Shown here piece after piece: positions 41,330 to 49,805 of a stretch of 58,048 nucleotides of DNA; within the stretch, counting starts at the first letter, position 1; every line of letters starts with the position of its first letter. The stretch is from Actinomadura kijaniata NBRC 14229 (GTDB lineage Bacteria > Actinomycetota > Actinomycetes > Streptosporangiales > Streptosporangiaceae), in contig NZ_BCQR01000061.1 of NCBI RefSeq assembly GCF_001552175.1, forward strand, positions 1 to 58,048, read 5' to 3'. Made by a program: the position numbers and the translations under genes. The notes beneath the pieces were generated by a model that saw only the letters and a program-made list of their open reading frames with translations, did no database searches and was not told where the DNA came from.

Positions 41330-42634
41330 ATGACCGACCTGGGTCCTGACGGCTCGCCGGAGGCCATCGGGAGGCGGGTCCATGACCTGCGTACGCAACA
41401 GGGAATGACACAACGGCAGGCAGCCCCTCCGGGAATGGACTCCAGTCAGATATCGCGGCTGGAACATGGAAAATACGCCCCGACCTCCCGAGAGATCGAA
41501 GCGCTGGCTGAACGGCTAGGGTGCCCCGCGATATATCTCTCCCATGGCATCTCGGAAGAGGAATACCAGCAACTCCACATTGACCTATCCACTGCCAGGG
41601 ATGCCCTCTATGAGAACCGGCCCGGACAGGCCGTGGAGGACTTCACCGCCGTTGCAGACAACCCCCTGGCCGCCACCTTTCCCACCGTACGCAACGACGC
41701 ACTCCACGGCCGAGCCGAGGCGTGGGAGATGGCCGGTGACTTCGACGCCGCCGCCCATCAGTACCGATCGCTGACCGAACAGCTCACCCCCTCGGACCGA
41801 TGGTGGGGCGATGCGGCGGCCGGCGCGGTGCGCTGCCTCCACAAAGCAGGGTCCCCGGACTCCGCCATTGCCTTCGGTCGCCAGGCCTTGGAGCAGATCG
41901 GGCAGTGGCGCAGGCGGCCAGGCGCATGGGGAACCCCCGGATTGCGCATCGCCGTCGAGCTGCTTCCTGCACACGTCACCGCCAGAGATCAGACCCAGAC
42001 GCTAAGGCTCCTCCACCGGCTCGAGGAGCGACTTGGCGCCGACCAGCCTGCCGACCTCAGGTTCAGCGCCTACCTCAACGCCGCACGTGCGCTGGCGGCG
42101 TTCGGGAATCTTGAGGGCCTGCTCAGCCGGGCCCACATGGCCTTCACAGTGGCCGCACGCGAACGCCTAGGCAGTCCGGCTGTGCTGGTCAACAGCTACG
42201 CCCAGTTGCTACTGGAAAGCCGCCACCCCAAAGCGGCACAGCTCGCGCTCGACACACTTGCGCAAGAGGAAGCCAGGCAACGCACCCGCGACCCTCGCAC
42301 CACCGCCGTCCGGCAGTCCCTGATGGAACAGGCACGCTCGATCGTGCAGGACGGCACCCCGCCCACTTCCTCTGGGCCGCAGAGCCCCACGTCGACCCCG
42401 TTCCCGTCCTCGCGGTCCGAGTCGGCGTCCCCCGCGCGGAATCCCGCCGCCACCGAGTCCAACCAGAGGCAGGCCGGACGCCCGGCCTCAAGAGCCCAGG
42501 CATCACGGTCACGGTCCCCTCGTGGGGCGTCGCCCACTCCGAGTGCCGGTCGTCCAGCTTCCTCGGCGCTCTCCCGTGATCAGAAGCCCCCCATGCCTCC
42601 ATCCCCACCACGTGATCACGGCCAACGTCGGTGA
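41330..42634 (+). CDS. XRE-family regulator with TPR-like domain
   Basis: 434 aa. Helix-turn-helix residues about 10-65 (RVHDLRTQQGMTQRQAA, SSQISRLEHGKYAPTSREIE) are followed by a helical-repeat sensor region (about 80-330) typical of actinobacterial XRE/TPR regulators that bind peptides or partner proteins. The last 90 residues are Ser/Pro-rich. A residue pair in the HTH (AAPPGMDSSQ) is slightly unusual. It probably regulates transfer or maintenance genes, being placed between the relaxase and T4SS modules. Confidence 0.85.
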   Translation: MTDLGPDGSPEAIGRRVHDLRTQQGMTQRQAAPPGMDSSQISRLEHGKYAPTSREIEALAERLGCPAIYLSHGISEEEYQQLHIDLSTARDALYENRPGQAVEDFTAVADNPLAATFPTVRNDALHGRAEAWEMAGDFDAAAHQYRSLTEQLTPSDRWWGDAAAGAVRCLHKAGSPDSAIAFGRQALEQIGQWRRRPGAWGTPGLRIAVELLPAHVTARDQTQTLRLLHRLEERLGADQPADLRFSAYLNAARALAAFGNLEGLLSRAHMAFTVAARERLGSPAVLVNSYAQLLLESRHPKAAQLALDTLAQEEARQRTRDPRTTAVRQSLMEQARSIVQDGTPPTSSGPQSPTSTPFPSSRSESASPARNPAATESNQRQAGRPASRAQASRSRSPRGASPTPSAGRPASSALSRDQKPPMPPSPPRDHGQRR

Positions 42635-42810
42635 GCCTGCGACGTGACTTGCTGAGCATCGTTCTTCCTGACACGGAATTTGTCGTCTCCGGTTGGCCCG
42701 AGAAGTTCTTGGTGTTCGGAGAAGCCGAACGCCCGCGCGCCCACGCCAGAAGGGTCAGTGATGGCCGCCTCGGCGTGAGGACATCCCATCCCTGATCGCT
42801 CAGCCCGCGC

Positions 42811-43518
42811 TCAAAGCCTCGCCAAGGGCGTTGCCTGACGGCCTGCTGCTCGCTCTTCGTAACGTTCCACGGGCACTGACGGACTCGGGCGATGCGTGGG
42901 TTTTTTGGGGTCGATCATGCAGCTCTGGAAAGGGCCGCTCGGGTCGCGCAGCCGTGCCATGGCCGGGTCCAGGTGGTTGGTGTGCCAGATGCTGGGACCG
43001 GTGTGCCCGGAGGCGTGCTCGTCGGTGAGTTCCTGCCAGGCCAGCCACAGCGCGTGCAGTCGCGCCACCGCCTCGGGATGCTCCCACCAGCGGGCGCACC
43101 ATGGCTGGCGGGAGGTGACCTGGGTGATGTAGGTCGGTACCAGGACCACGGCGACCCAGTTGTCCAGCGCGGTCAGCTCGGCTTCTTCTTCGGGGCTGTC
43201 GACGTCATACAGCAGGATGAACGGCGGAGCTCCCTGTTGCTTCTCCGGTTCGCGGTCGTGCTCATGCGCGTCGTCATCGTCCAGCTGCGGCGCACCGGAG
43301 GAGGCGGCGGCCTGCAGAGCCTCGATCGCAGTGGCATGGTCGGCCAGGGCCAGAGTGTGTTCGTCGAGCGTGTGGGTCAGGTCGGCCACCTGCTCGGCCA
43401 GCTCTTCCACCAGGTCGAACTGCGCGTCCCAGCCCGCCGGCGTCTCCGTAGGAGCCTGCGGTGTTGGTTGCTGCGGGGGACCGTCAGCGTCCGGTCCAGG
43501 CGAGGAGGGGACGGTCAT
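42811..43518 (-). CDS. DUF4913 protein
   Basis: 235 aa. The C-terminal half has LDNWVAVVLVPTYITQVTSR, WCARWWEHPEAVARLHALW and IWHTNHLDPAM, the DUF4913 signature. Such proteins are encoded next to TraG-type coupling proteins in actinobacterial conjugative elements. The N-terminal half is a Pro-rich start with a coiled-coil segment (LVEELAEQVADLTHTLDEH). It is the last gene of the T4SS operon and overlaps TraG by 4 nt. The family's function is unknown. Confidence 0.88.
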   Translation of the reverse strand: MTVPSSPGPDADGPPQQPTPQAPTETPAGWDAQFDLVEELAEQVADLTHTLDEHTLALADHATAIEALQAAASSGAPQLDDDDAHEHDREPEKQQGAPPFILLYDVDSPEEEAELTALDNWVAVVLVPTYITQVTSRQPWCARWWEHPEAVARLHALWLAWQELTDEHASGHTGPSIWHTNHLDPAMARLRDPSGPFQSCMIDPKKPTHRPSPSVPVERYEERAAGRQATPLARL

Positions 43519-45275
43519 AGCCGCCGCTCCGATTCAGTCGAGGTCGAGCGGGCCCGCACGGTGATCGCCTTGGTCTCGGCTGCTTCAGCGCGCGACAGCT
43601 CATCGGCGTCGGGCTCGGCGTACCAGGGGCGCAGCCGGATCAGCGCGGGACGCACTCCGGTAGCCAACAGCAACGCCGTGCTTTTGGGGAGTGCGCGGAT
43701 GTCGGCCGCCTGCATGATGCGTTCCATCCGCCGGGTGATGCTGGTGGACCTTCCACCTGATCCGTGAGAGACGGTCAGCTCGGGGACCTTGTGGTCGCCG
43801 ATCAGGCGGGAGACCTTCTCGGTGAAGTCGGCGTCGTCGAGGCCGGCACCCAGCACCTTGATCGTGGCCGCCGACCACAGCGCGTCCATTCCGATCTCTC
43901 CCCACACCTTGGCGCCCTGCCGGAAGGACTGCAGGATCGTGAGCACGACGAGCCCGCGCGATCCCAGGTGGGAGTACAGATCGGGCAGATCCTCGATCCG
44001 GCAGATGTTGGCGGCCTCGTCCAGCACCGCCACCAGCGGCGGGTCGATCCGTCCGCCCTGCTGTGAGGCCCGCGCCGTCCCGGCACGCAACACCGCATCG
44101 GTGCATGCGGCGATCACGCCGGTGGCCGAGCCGCCGCTGTTCTCGCTCAGCAGGTACAGCGTGTCGCGCGAGTCGACGAACTGGTCGGGGACGAACTGCT
44201 CCAGGTGCGGCTGCGGGGTGACCCAGGCGGCGATCTGCGGGTCCAGCAGGCACGCCACGCACTGGCGTGCGGTCTCATAGATGCCGTCGCGGGTATCAGG
44301 AGCGCCGTTGATGGTGCCTTCCAACTGGTGCGCCAGCGCCGTCATTCCGATGTCGTTCAGCAGATCGACCGGGGTGCGGTCGGCGGGTTGCGCCAGCCAC
44401 ACCAGCACGTCGTTGACGGTGCGACCGGTGCAGGCCGCCGCATAGAACAGCGCGGTGAGGGTGTTACCGGCGGCCGAGAACCAAAAGTCGCGACGGCTGG
44501 CGGCATCGACGCTGGCGGTGATGAAGTGCCCCGCCAACCGGCGCGCTCCCTCCAGCGTGCGCGCCTGCGCCAGCATGTCCCACCACATGCCCTGCTGCGT
44601 GTGGGCGATGCCCTGCATGTCGAACACCCATACCGTGCCACGACGGGCCCGCGCAGCGCGCGTCACCGCATACACATCAGGCTTGATGCTGGTCAGCAGC
44701 ACCGCGCCCGGTGCGCGCAGCGCCATCGGAACCGCCAACGCGGTGGTCTTACCCGACCGCGGCGCCATGAACGCCAAAATGACGTCCTCCCAGGAAGCCC
44801 GCAGCTCGAGGCCGTCGGGCTCCAGCTCGCCCAGCAGCATTCCCACCTGGTCGGGATCGATCTCCGCCTCGTGCGCCAGGCTGGGACGCAGACCCTTGAC
44901 GCGCCGCGTGAGGCCCTTGACCGTCAATGCCTCCAGCTCCCGGCGGCGGGCCAGGCCCGCGATTCCCGACGACCGCATCCACACCCATCGAGCGACCGCA
45001 ACGGCGATCGCGACCAGTACCGCGGCCACCACCGCGATGCCGCTCCACAGCCAGCCCGCCCCCACTCCGGGCCACAGCGCCTCAGGCCCACTGCGCACCA
45101 GGGTGAACAACGTGGCCACACTGAAGGACGGCGGATTCCATCCCGCTCCCGAAGCTAGGGCGCCCAGACTGCCGCCCAGCCAGACCACCGCTTCCACGGC
45201 CGCGCCGCCGCCCATGACGCTCAAGATCAACCATGGGGCGGCATTGCCTGCGCCGTGCCCGCCGGACCCGCTCAT
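43515..45275 (-). CDS. TraG/VirD4-type coupling ATPase
   Basis: 586 aa. Two N-terminal membrane segments (about residues 14-36 and 75-95) precede the ATPase domain. The Walker A reads APRSGKTT near residue 172 and the Walker B VAVLDEAANIC near residue 405, followed by ATIKVLGAGLDDADF. This matches the TraD/TraG family that links the relaxosome to the secretion channel. It overlaps both neighbours by 4 nt, consistent with one translationally coupled operon. Confidence 0.92.
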   Translation of the reverse strand: MSGSGGHGAGNAAPWLILSVMGGGAAVEAVVWLGGSLGALASGAGWNPPSFSVATLFTLVRSGPEALWPGVGAGWLWSGIAVVAAVLVAIAVAVARWVWMRSSGIAGLARRRELEALTVKGLTRRVKGLRPSLAHEAEIDPDQVGMLLGELEPDGLELRASWEDVILAFMAPRSGKTTALAVPMALRAPGAVLLTSIKPDVYAVTRAARARRGTVWVFDMQGIAHTQQGMWWDMLAQARTLEGARRLAGHFITASVDAASRRDFWFSAAGNTLTALFYAAACTGRTVNDVLVWLAQPADRTPVDLLNDIGMTALAHQLEGTINGAPDTRDGIYETARQCVACLLDPQIAAWVTPQPHLEQFVPDQFVDSRDTLYLLSENSGGSATGVIAACTDAVLRAGTARASQQGGRIDPPLVAVLDEAANICRIEDLPDLYSHLGSRGLVVLTILQSFRQGAKVWGEIGMDALWSAATIKVLGAGLDDADFTEKVSRLIGDHKVPELTVSHGSGGRSTSITRRMERIMQAADIRALPKSTALLLATGVRPALIRLRPWYAEPDADELSRAEAAETKAITVRARSTSTESERRL

Positions 45276-48200
45276 TGCTGCTGCTCTCTGATCTGCCGCC
45301 GAATCGCGCCGTCGGTGTCGAACAGCCGCCGTTCGACCTCGGTCAGGCGCAACCGGACGGGGATTCCGACCCGGTGCCCGATCTTGATCAGTGCCTTGCC
45401 GCGGCCCGGATGGATTTGGGCGGTGCCGTCCACTCCGGTCGCCGTCGGCGCGGCCCAGGAGGACACCAGCTTCCGCTCCCGGTCGGTCAGCGGCTTCTGC
45501 TGGGAGAAACGCTCTAGCTCCGAGGCGGGCATGGCCGCCAGGACCGTGATGTCACACCGTTCCATCAGCCCCAGCGCCTTGGCTCGGTCTTCCTCGGTCG
45601 GGAGCGCCTGCAGGTCACCCAAGGAGTGGGTGACCAGCATCGACACCTCACCCTTGGCCCGGTTCAGCCGGGTGATGGCGTCCATCGCCTCCACCATCCC
45701 CGGCCCGGCCCGCAGCGCCCGCCACAACTCATCCAGCGGCAGCACCACCGGACGGTCGGCCATCCCGAACGCGCGCGCGGTGTCCAGCGCCGAGTAGCTG
45801 TAGGCCCAGGTCGCCAACAGCCCGGCGGCCACCACGGTGTCCCCGGCCGTCAGCAGCTGCGACAGGTCCACGCTGACAGCCGGGGCATCCAGATCCAACG
45901 GCGTGGTGGTGGGGGCGTCGAACAGCCCTGCCAGCGGGCCGTCGCACAGGTTCTCCAGCGCCGTCACCAGCTCCCGCGTCAGCGCGACGTACTCCTCCTG
46001 GGTCGTCGCCATCAGCTTGCCCATCAGCTCATCGGGAGGCGTTCGCAGCATCCCCACCAGGTCCGGAATGGTCGGATCGACCCCGATCGTCTTGTCCACC
46101 GCGATGCGGATCGCGGTGTTGAGCGCGGTGGACTCTGAGGCCACCGGCCGCCGCCCCAACCCGTGGGTCGTCGCCAGCAGCGCGTGGACCAGCTCGCTGC
46201 GACGTCCGTTGACCTCGGCCAGCAGCCGCTGCTGCTCTCGCGCCGGCAGCGACGCCAACCGGCGACCCAACGGCCCGGCGTCCAGCGGGTTGATCCGGTC
46301 CAGACCGCGGCCGATCCGCACCACCTGCCCGCCCAGCGCCTGCACCAGGTCGCGGTACTCACCCTTGACATCTCCTGGGCACAGCAACATGTAGCCGTAC
46401 GCCGTCAGGCCCAGGCACAGGCGCTTGGTGATGGCGGAGTTGTGGGTGGTGATGAAGGAGCGGCCCGCCAGGAACAGCCCGCTGTCGGTGGCGACCTGGA
46501 TGCACCGCACGGGGCGGGACTCCACCGGTCGTACGTCGACGATGTACCGCAGACGGGTCCGTACTGAGGACGAGGTTCCCTGGCCGTGCCGGGCGCGTTG
46601 CTGCTGGGCGACGCGTTTGCGGGACAGCCGGAACACCGGTTCGCCGGTGGTGAAACCGATCGTCCACTTGGGACCACAATCCCGTCCGGAAAGCCGGGCC
46701 CGCCCCTGGCGCAGCGTCGGCCGCATCCCCAACGAGCACACCAGCTCATGCACCTGCTCGGCCAACCGCGGGTTGGTGGTGGTGAACTGGACCTGCCCGC
46801 CTGGCGAGACCGTTCCGTCGGTGTCCAGCAGTCCCGCCAGCAGGGCACGGCGCTGCTCGGGCGCGGCCCGAAGGTAGAGCTGGGGGATGTGCTTGTTTCC
46901 CAGCACGCCGAGCCGTGCGAGCTGCCCGCGCAGCGTGCCGGTCGTCCAGCAGCTCCAACAGACCTCGCCGGTAGAGGTTCGTGCCAGAGCGGTGCCGCAC
47001 CGGGCACAAGAACGCGCCCAGACTGAGGTGGTCTGATCGCCCATGGAGGACCGGGCGGCGCAGCTGCGCGAGCAGTACCGCTGCCGGTGGTGGCGCGCCC
47101 GAACCTGCTGGCCGCACCGCGGGCAGGTGATGTCGGGTCGGGACCGGGCCTTGACCGGACCGTGGATCGTGTAGCAATACGGTCCGCCTGAGCTTTTGGC
47201 GACGGTGTACCCGGCCGCCTCGATGAAGGCCACGATCTGCGGGTCGGTGGTGGTGATCCGGGCGGTGTCGGTATGTCCATCGCCCAGCCAGGCGCCCAGC
47301 ACATAGGGGTCGATCGGGAGCTGGGCGGGCGGGGTCTGCACCGGGGGGCAGACCGGGATGGCGTGATTGACCTTGCCGCCCGCAGTGCGCAATGTGTCGG
47401 CGATCTGCGCGGTCGTCACCGGCCCCTTGCCCAGGACGCGATCGCGCTGGTCGTGCGCCGAGGTCGACATGCGTTCTAGCAACCGCTCCAGCACCTGGGT
47501 CCGGTCGAGCAGCCTCCTGCCGCCCGGTCCCTTCGCAGCCGTCTGTAGATCGCTCGTCCAGCGGTACACGCGCTGCAGGTCCCAGTCGCGGCCGCTGTCG
47601 CTCCATCCCAGCTCCCGCGCAAGTGCGATGATCGTGGTGGTACTGCCTGACGGTGTCGCTTCCTGCGCGACTCTCAGAGCCGCCAACTCTTGCGCGTTGC
47701 CCACAGCGCGCCGCCGAGCAGGCCGCAAGCGCTCGCCATGGCGGCGTTGGCGATCGGCCGCAGTCTCGGTCACCCACAAATGCTCGGCGTCGGCCACCAG
47801 GCTCGAGCCGTCGGAAAAGACGACCTCCAAACACCGGCGACCGGTCCAGACCGGGGAGGCCGCCACAACGGGGGTGGGACGGCCGCTGTCGTCGAAGACG
47901 TGGTCGCCGACACGCAAGTCACCCATCCGTGTCCAACCCGAAGGGGTCGGAATCGGGGTGTCGACATCCAATGCCTTCCCGACCCCGGGCTGACCCTGGA
48001 TCCAGATGCCCGGGTTGGAGGTGAGTCGGCCCACCCATCCGGCCGGGTCCAGGCACACCATCTCGTGGGTGTACAGATCCGGGCCGATCGGCACCCCCTC
48101 GGTGGGGAGTCCACTGGCCTGCAGGAACGGGAACAGGCCAGCGACCTCGGTGGTGGTGCCGAGATACACCGATCCTGACTCCACGTGCGCGACGCGTCCG

Positions 48201-48352
48201 CCCGCTGGTCCCGGCCAGCCCCGCCGAGGCGCGATCACCTTGGGGTTGAGCGCGGGCGGCCGCTCGGCCTCACCGTGGTTGCGTGGGTCAGAGGGCGCCG
48301 CAGGGCGCCGGACGGACTTCTTGCCGGACTTGTTGGCGGACTTGGAGAACAC
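45272..48352 (-). CDS. VirB4-type T4SS ATPase containing an intein
   Basis: 1026 aa precursor from GTG 48352. The extein (514 aa after splicing) is a VirB4/TraC-type conjugation ATPase. Its Walker A GQPGVGKS is split between Lys126 and Ser639 by the intein, and the Walker B is VVLPLDELWRAL. Without splicing the ATP site cannot form. A 4-nt overlap links it to TraG downstream, and SCO6880-like and VirB6-like genes lie upstream. It would power substrate transfer or channel assembly. Confidence 0.93.
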   Translation of the reverse strand: MFSKSANKSGKKSVRRPAAPSDPRNHGEAERPPALNPKVIAPRRGWPGPAGGRVAHVESGSVYLGTTTEVAGLFPFLQASGLPTEGVPIGPDLYTHEMVCLDPAGWVGRLTSNPGIWIQGQPGVGKALDVDTPIPTPSGWTRMGDLRVGDHVFDDSGRPTPVVAASPVWTGRRCLEVVFSDGSSLVADAEHLWVTETAADRQRRHGERLRPARRRAVGNAQELAALRVAQEATPSGSTTTIIALARELGWSDSGRDWDLQRVYRWTSDLQTAAKGPGGRRLLDRTQVLERLLERMSTSAHDQRDRVLGKGPVTTAQIADTLRTAGGKVNHAIPVCPPVQTPPAQLPIDPYVLGAWLGDGHTDTARITTTDPQIVAFIEAAGYTVAKSSGGPYCYTIHGPVKARSRPDITCPRCGQQVRARHHRQRYCSRSCAARSSMGDQTTSVWARSCARCGTALARTSTGEVCWSCWTTGTLRGQLARLGVLGNKHIPQLYLRAAPEQRRALLAGLLDTDGTVSPGGQVQFTTTNPRLAEQVHELVCSLGMRPTLRQGRARLSGRDCGPKWTIGFTTGEPVFRLSRKRVAQQQRARHGQGTSSSVRTRLRYIVDVRPVESRPVRCIQVATDSGLFLAGRSFITTHNSAITKRLCLGLTAYGYMLLCPGDVKGEYRDLVQALGGQVVRIGRGLDRINPLDAGPLGRRLASLPAREQQRLLAEVNGRRSELVHALLATTHGLGRRPVASESTALNTAIRIAVDKTIGVDPTIPDLVGMLRTPPDELMGKLMATTQEEYVALTRELVTALENLCDGPLAGLFDAPTTTPLDLDAPAVSVDLSQLLTAGDTVVAAGLLATWAYSYSALDTARAFGMADRPVVLPLDELWRALRAGPGMVEAMDAITRLNRAKGEVSMLVTHSLGDLQALPTEEDRAKALGLMERCDITVLAAMPASELERFSQQKPLTDRERKLVSSWAAPTATGVDGTAQIHPGRGKALIKIGHRVGIPVRLRLTEVERRLFDTDGAIRRQIREQQQ
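46439..47974 (-). mobile_element. Intein with LAGLIDADG endonuclease and zinc-finger insert
   Basis: 512 residues, Ala127 to Asn638 of the VirB4 precursor. Block A is ALDVDTPIPTPSGW, block B CLEVVFSDGSSLVADAEHLW, and blocks F/G end GRSFITTHN before Ser. The first residue is Ala rather than Cys or Ser. The homing-endonuclease motifs are VLGAWLGDGH (intein residue about 225) and LLAGLLDTDG (about 378). Between them lie four cysteine pairs (CPRCG, CSRSC, CARCG, CWSC), a zinc-ribbon-like insert. Both catalytic aspartates of the two motifs are kept, so it may still home. Confidence 0.93.
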
Positions 48353-48365
48353 CTGGGGCTCCCGG

Positions 48366-49805
48366 TTACGCGTCGGGCGGGAACAGGCCCACCGGCAGGC
48401 CGGCGGCGAACGCCGCCGCCTGCCCGCCGCGGGCCACCCGGAGCTTCAGCTTGCAGTCACCGGCCGCGCGCTCGACCTCGCGGCGCGCCTCCTCCAGGTC
48501 GGCCGGGTCGGTCACCGTGGTGGTGACATACATCGCGAACTGGACCAGACCTGCGCCGCGGGCCTCTTGGCGGGCGGCGCGCAGGGCCCGGTCCCGGTCG
48601 GCGTGCTCGCGGGCGGTGGGGTCACGCTTGGACTTGCGGCGGGCGTACTCGCGTGCGGCGGCCACGTTGGCCTCACGCTCCAGAGTCGCTCCGGCTTCTT
48701 CCCGCGACAGGGTGCGGTACATGATCGTCACGCGGCGGGCGAAGCGGCCCGGCTTGCACAACGGAAACAGCACGTCGTGGGCGACCCGCTGGCGTGGGGC
48801 GGCCAGCAGAACCCAGGAGATGCTGTAGGCGCCGTCGTGTTCGTAGTGATCCAGGTGCTCCTCGGCCGCAACGGGCCCGGCCTCGGCCCACTCCAGATCC
48901 CGCCAGGCCGTCGCCGAGGCGGCGTCGGCGGCCGGGTCGAACGCGGTGCGCACGATCCGGACCAGGTCATCGGTGGTGGCCCGGCGCAGGACCTCGGCTC
49001 CAGCAGCGGTGATCGGCAACGCGCCCAGCGTCCGCGCGACCTCGGCCGCCGACTCCAGCGCCGAGCGCGCACCACGCCCGCCACGGACCGGATCGGCCGT
49101 CAACGTCAGCCGCGCCCGCACCTGCGAGGCTCCGCCCGGCGCGGCGGCCACCAGCTCCTCCAGCACCTCGGCGGCCAGCCGGGGAGCATCCGGAACGATC
49201 CGCTCGGCGATGTGATCGGCCAGTTGGGTACCGGCCTCGGGCACCAGGTCGATGGTGACCGCGGCGTGCAGCACACTGTCGTCGTCGGCCAGCGACGCCA
49301 GCAAATGCCCCCAGGAGGCAACCTGGGTGGTGATGGTGGACAGGTCGGCCAGCAGCGCCCCGGCCGGGGACAACAACAGCGTCGCCGACATGCGCCCGGT
49401 CGCCTGGTTCCACACCACCCCCACCTGGCCGCGTCCCGGCTCCTCCACATTCACCAGCCGCAGCGGCGCCAGCACTCCCGGAAGGTCCCAAGCGCGGGGA
49501 ACCTCGGCGAACGCCTGACCCCGGTAGGTGGTCTCACCGCGCCGGTGGGCTCGCTGCCAGCGCAGCCGCGCCACCGCCAGGTCGATCAGCAACACCCCGC
49601 CGCGCCGCGAGACCGCCAGCACCCCCAGCACCAGCGCCGGGCCAAGGGTGACCAGACCCGCCGTCATTCCGATGTAGGCGAAGGTGAACACCGGGACGAC
49701 CACGGCGGCCACCACCATGACGGTCTGCCGGGTGTCCATGCCGCCCAGCCCCATGGACCGCGAGACTCGCCAGTCGCCGTAGCCGTCGGGACGCACCGCG
49801 CTCAC
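48366..49805 (-). CDS. SCO6880-family T4SS protein
   Basis: 479 aa. Two adjacent N-terminal membrane segments (about residues 27-65) precede a soluble domain with YRGQAFAEVPRAWDLPGVL and VGVVWNQATGRMSATLLL. This is the SCO6880 family, found in actinobacterial T4SS loci next to VirB4. It has been viewed as a PrgI/VirB3-like fused membrane protein. Start and stop overlap neighbouring genes or lie within 15 nt of them. Confidence 0.85.
   Translation of the reverse strand: MSAVRPDGYGDWRVSRSMGLGGMDTRQTVMVVAAVVVPVFTFAYIGMTAGLVTLGPALVLGVLAVSRRGGVLLIDLAVARLRWQRAHRRGETTYRGQAFAEVPRAWDLPGVLAPLRLVNVEEPGRGQVGVVWNQATGRMSATLLLSPAGALLADLSTITTQVASWGHLLASLADDDSVLHAAVTIDLVPEAGTQLADHIAERIVPDAPRLAAEVLEELVAAAPGGASQVRARLTLTADPVRGGRGARSALESAAEVARTLGALPITAAGAEVLRRATTDDLVRIVRTAFDPAADAASATAWRDLEWAEAGPVAAEEHLDHYEHDGAYSISWVLLAAPRQRVAHDVLFPLCKPGRFARRVTIMYRTLSREEAGATLEREANVAAAREYARRKSKRDPTAREHADRDRALRAARQEARGAGLVQFAMYVTTTVTDPADLEEARREVERAAGDCKLKLRVARGGQAAAFAAGLPVGLFPPDA

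Noticed and set aside
42635..42810. Gap between the XRE gene and the end of the T4SS operon
   Set aside because: Inspected for a terminator or small gene; no convincing stem or ORF was found.
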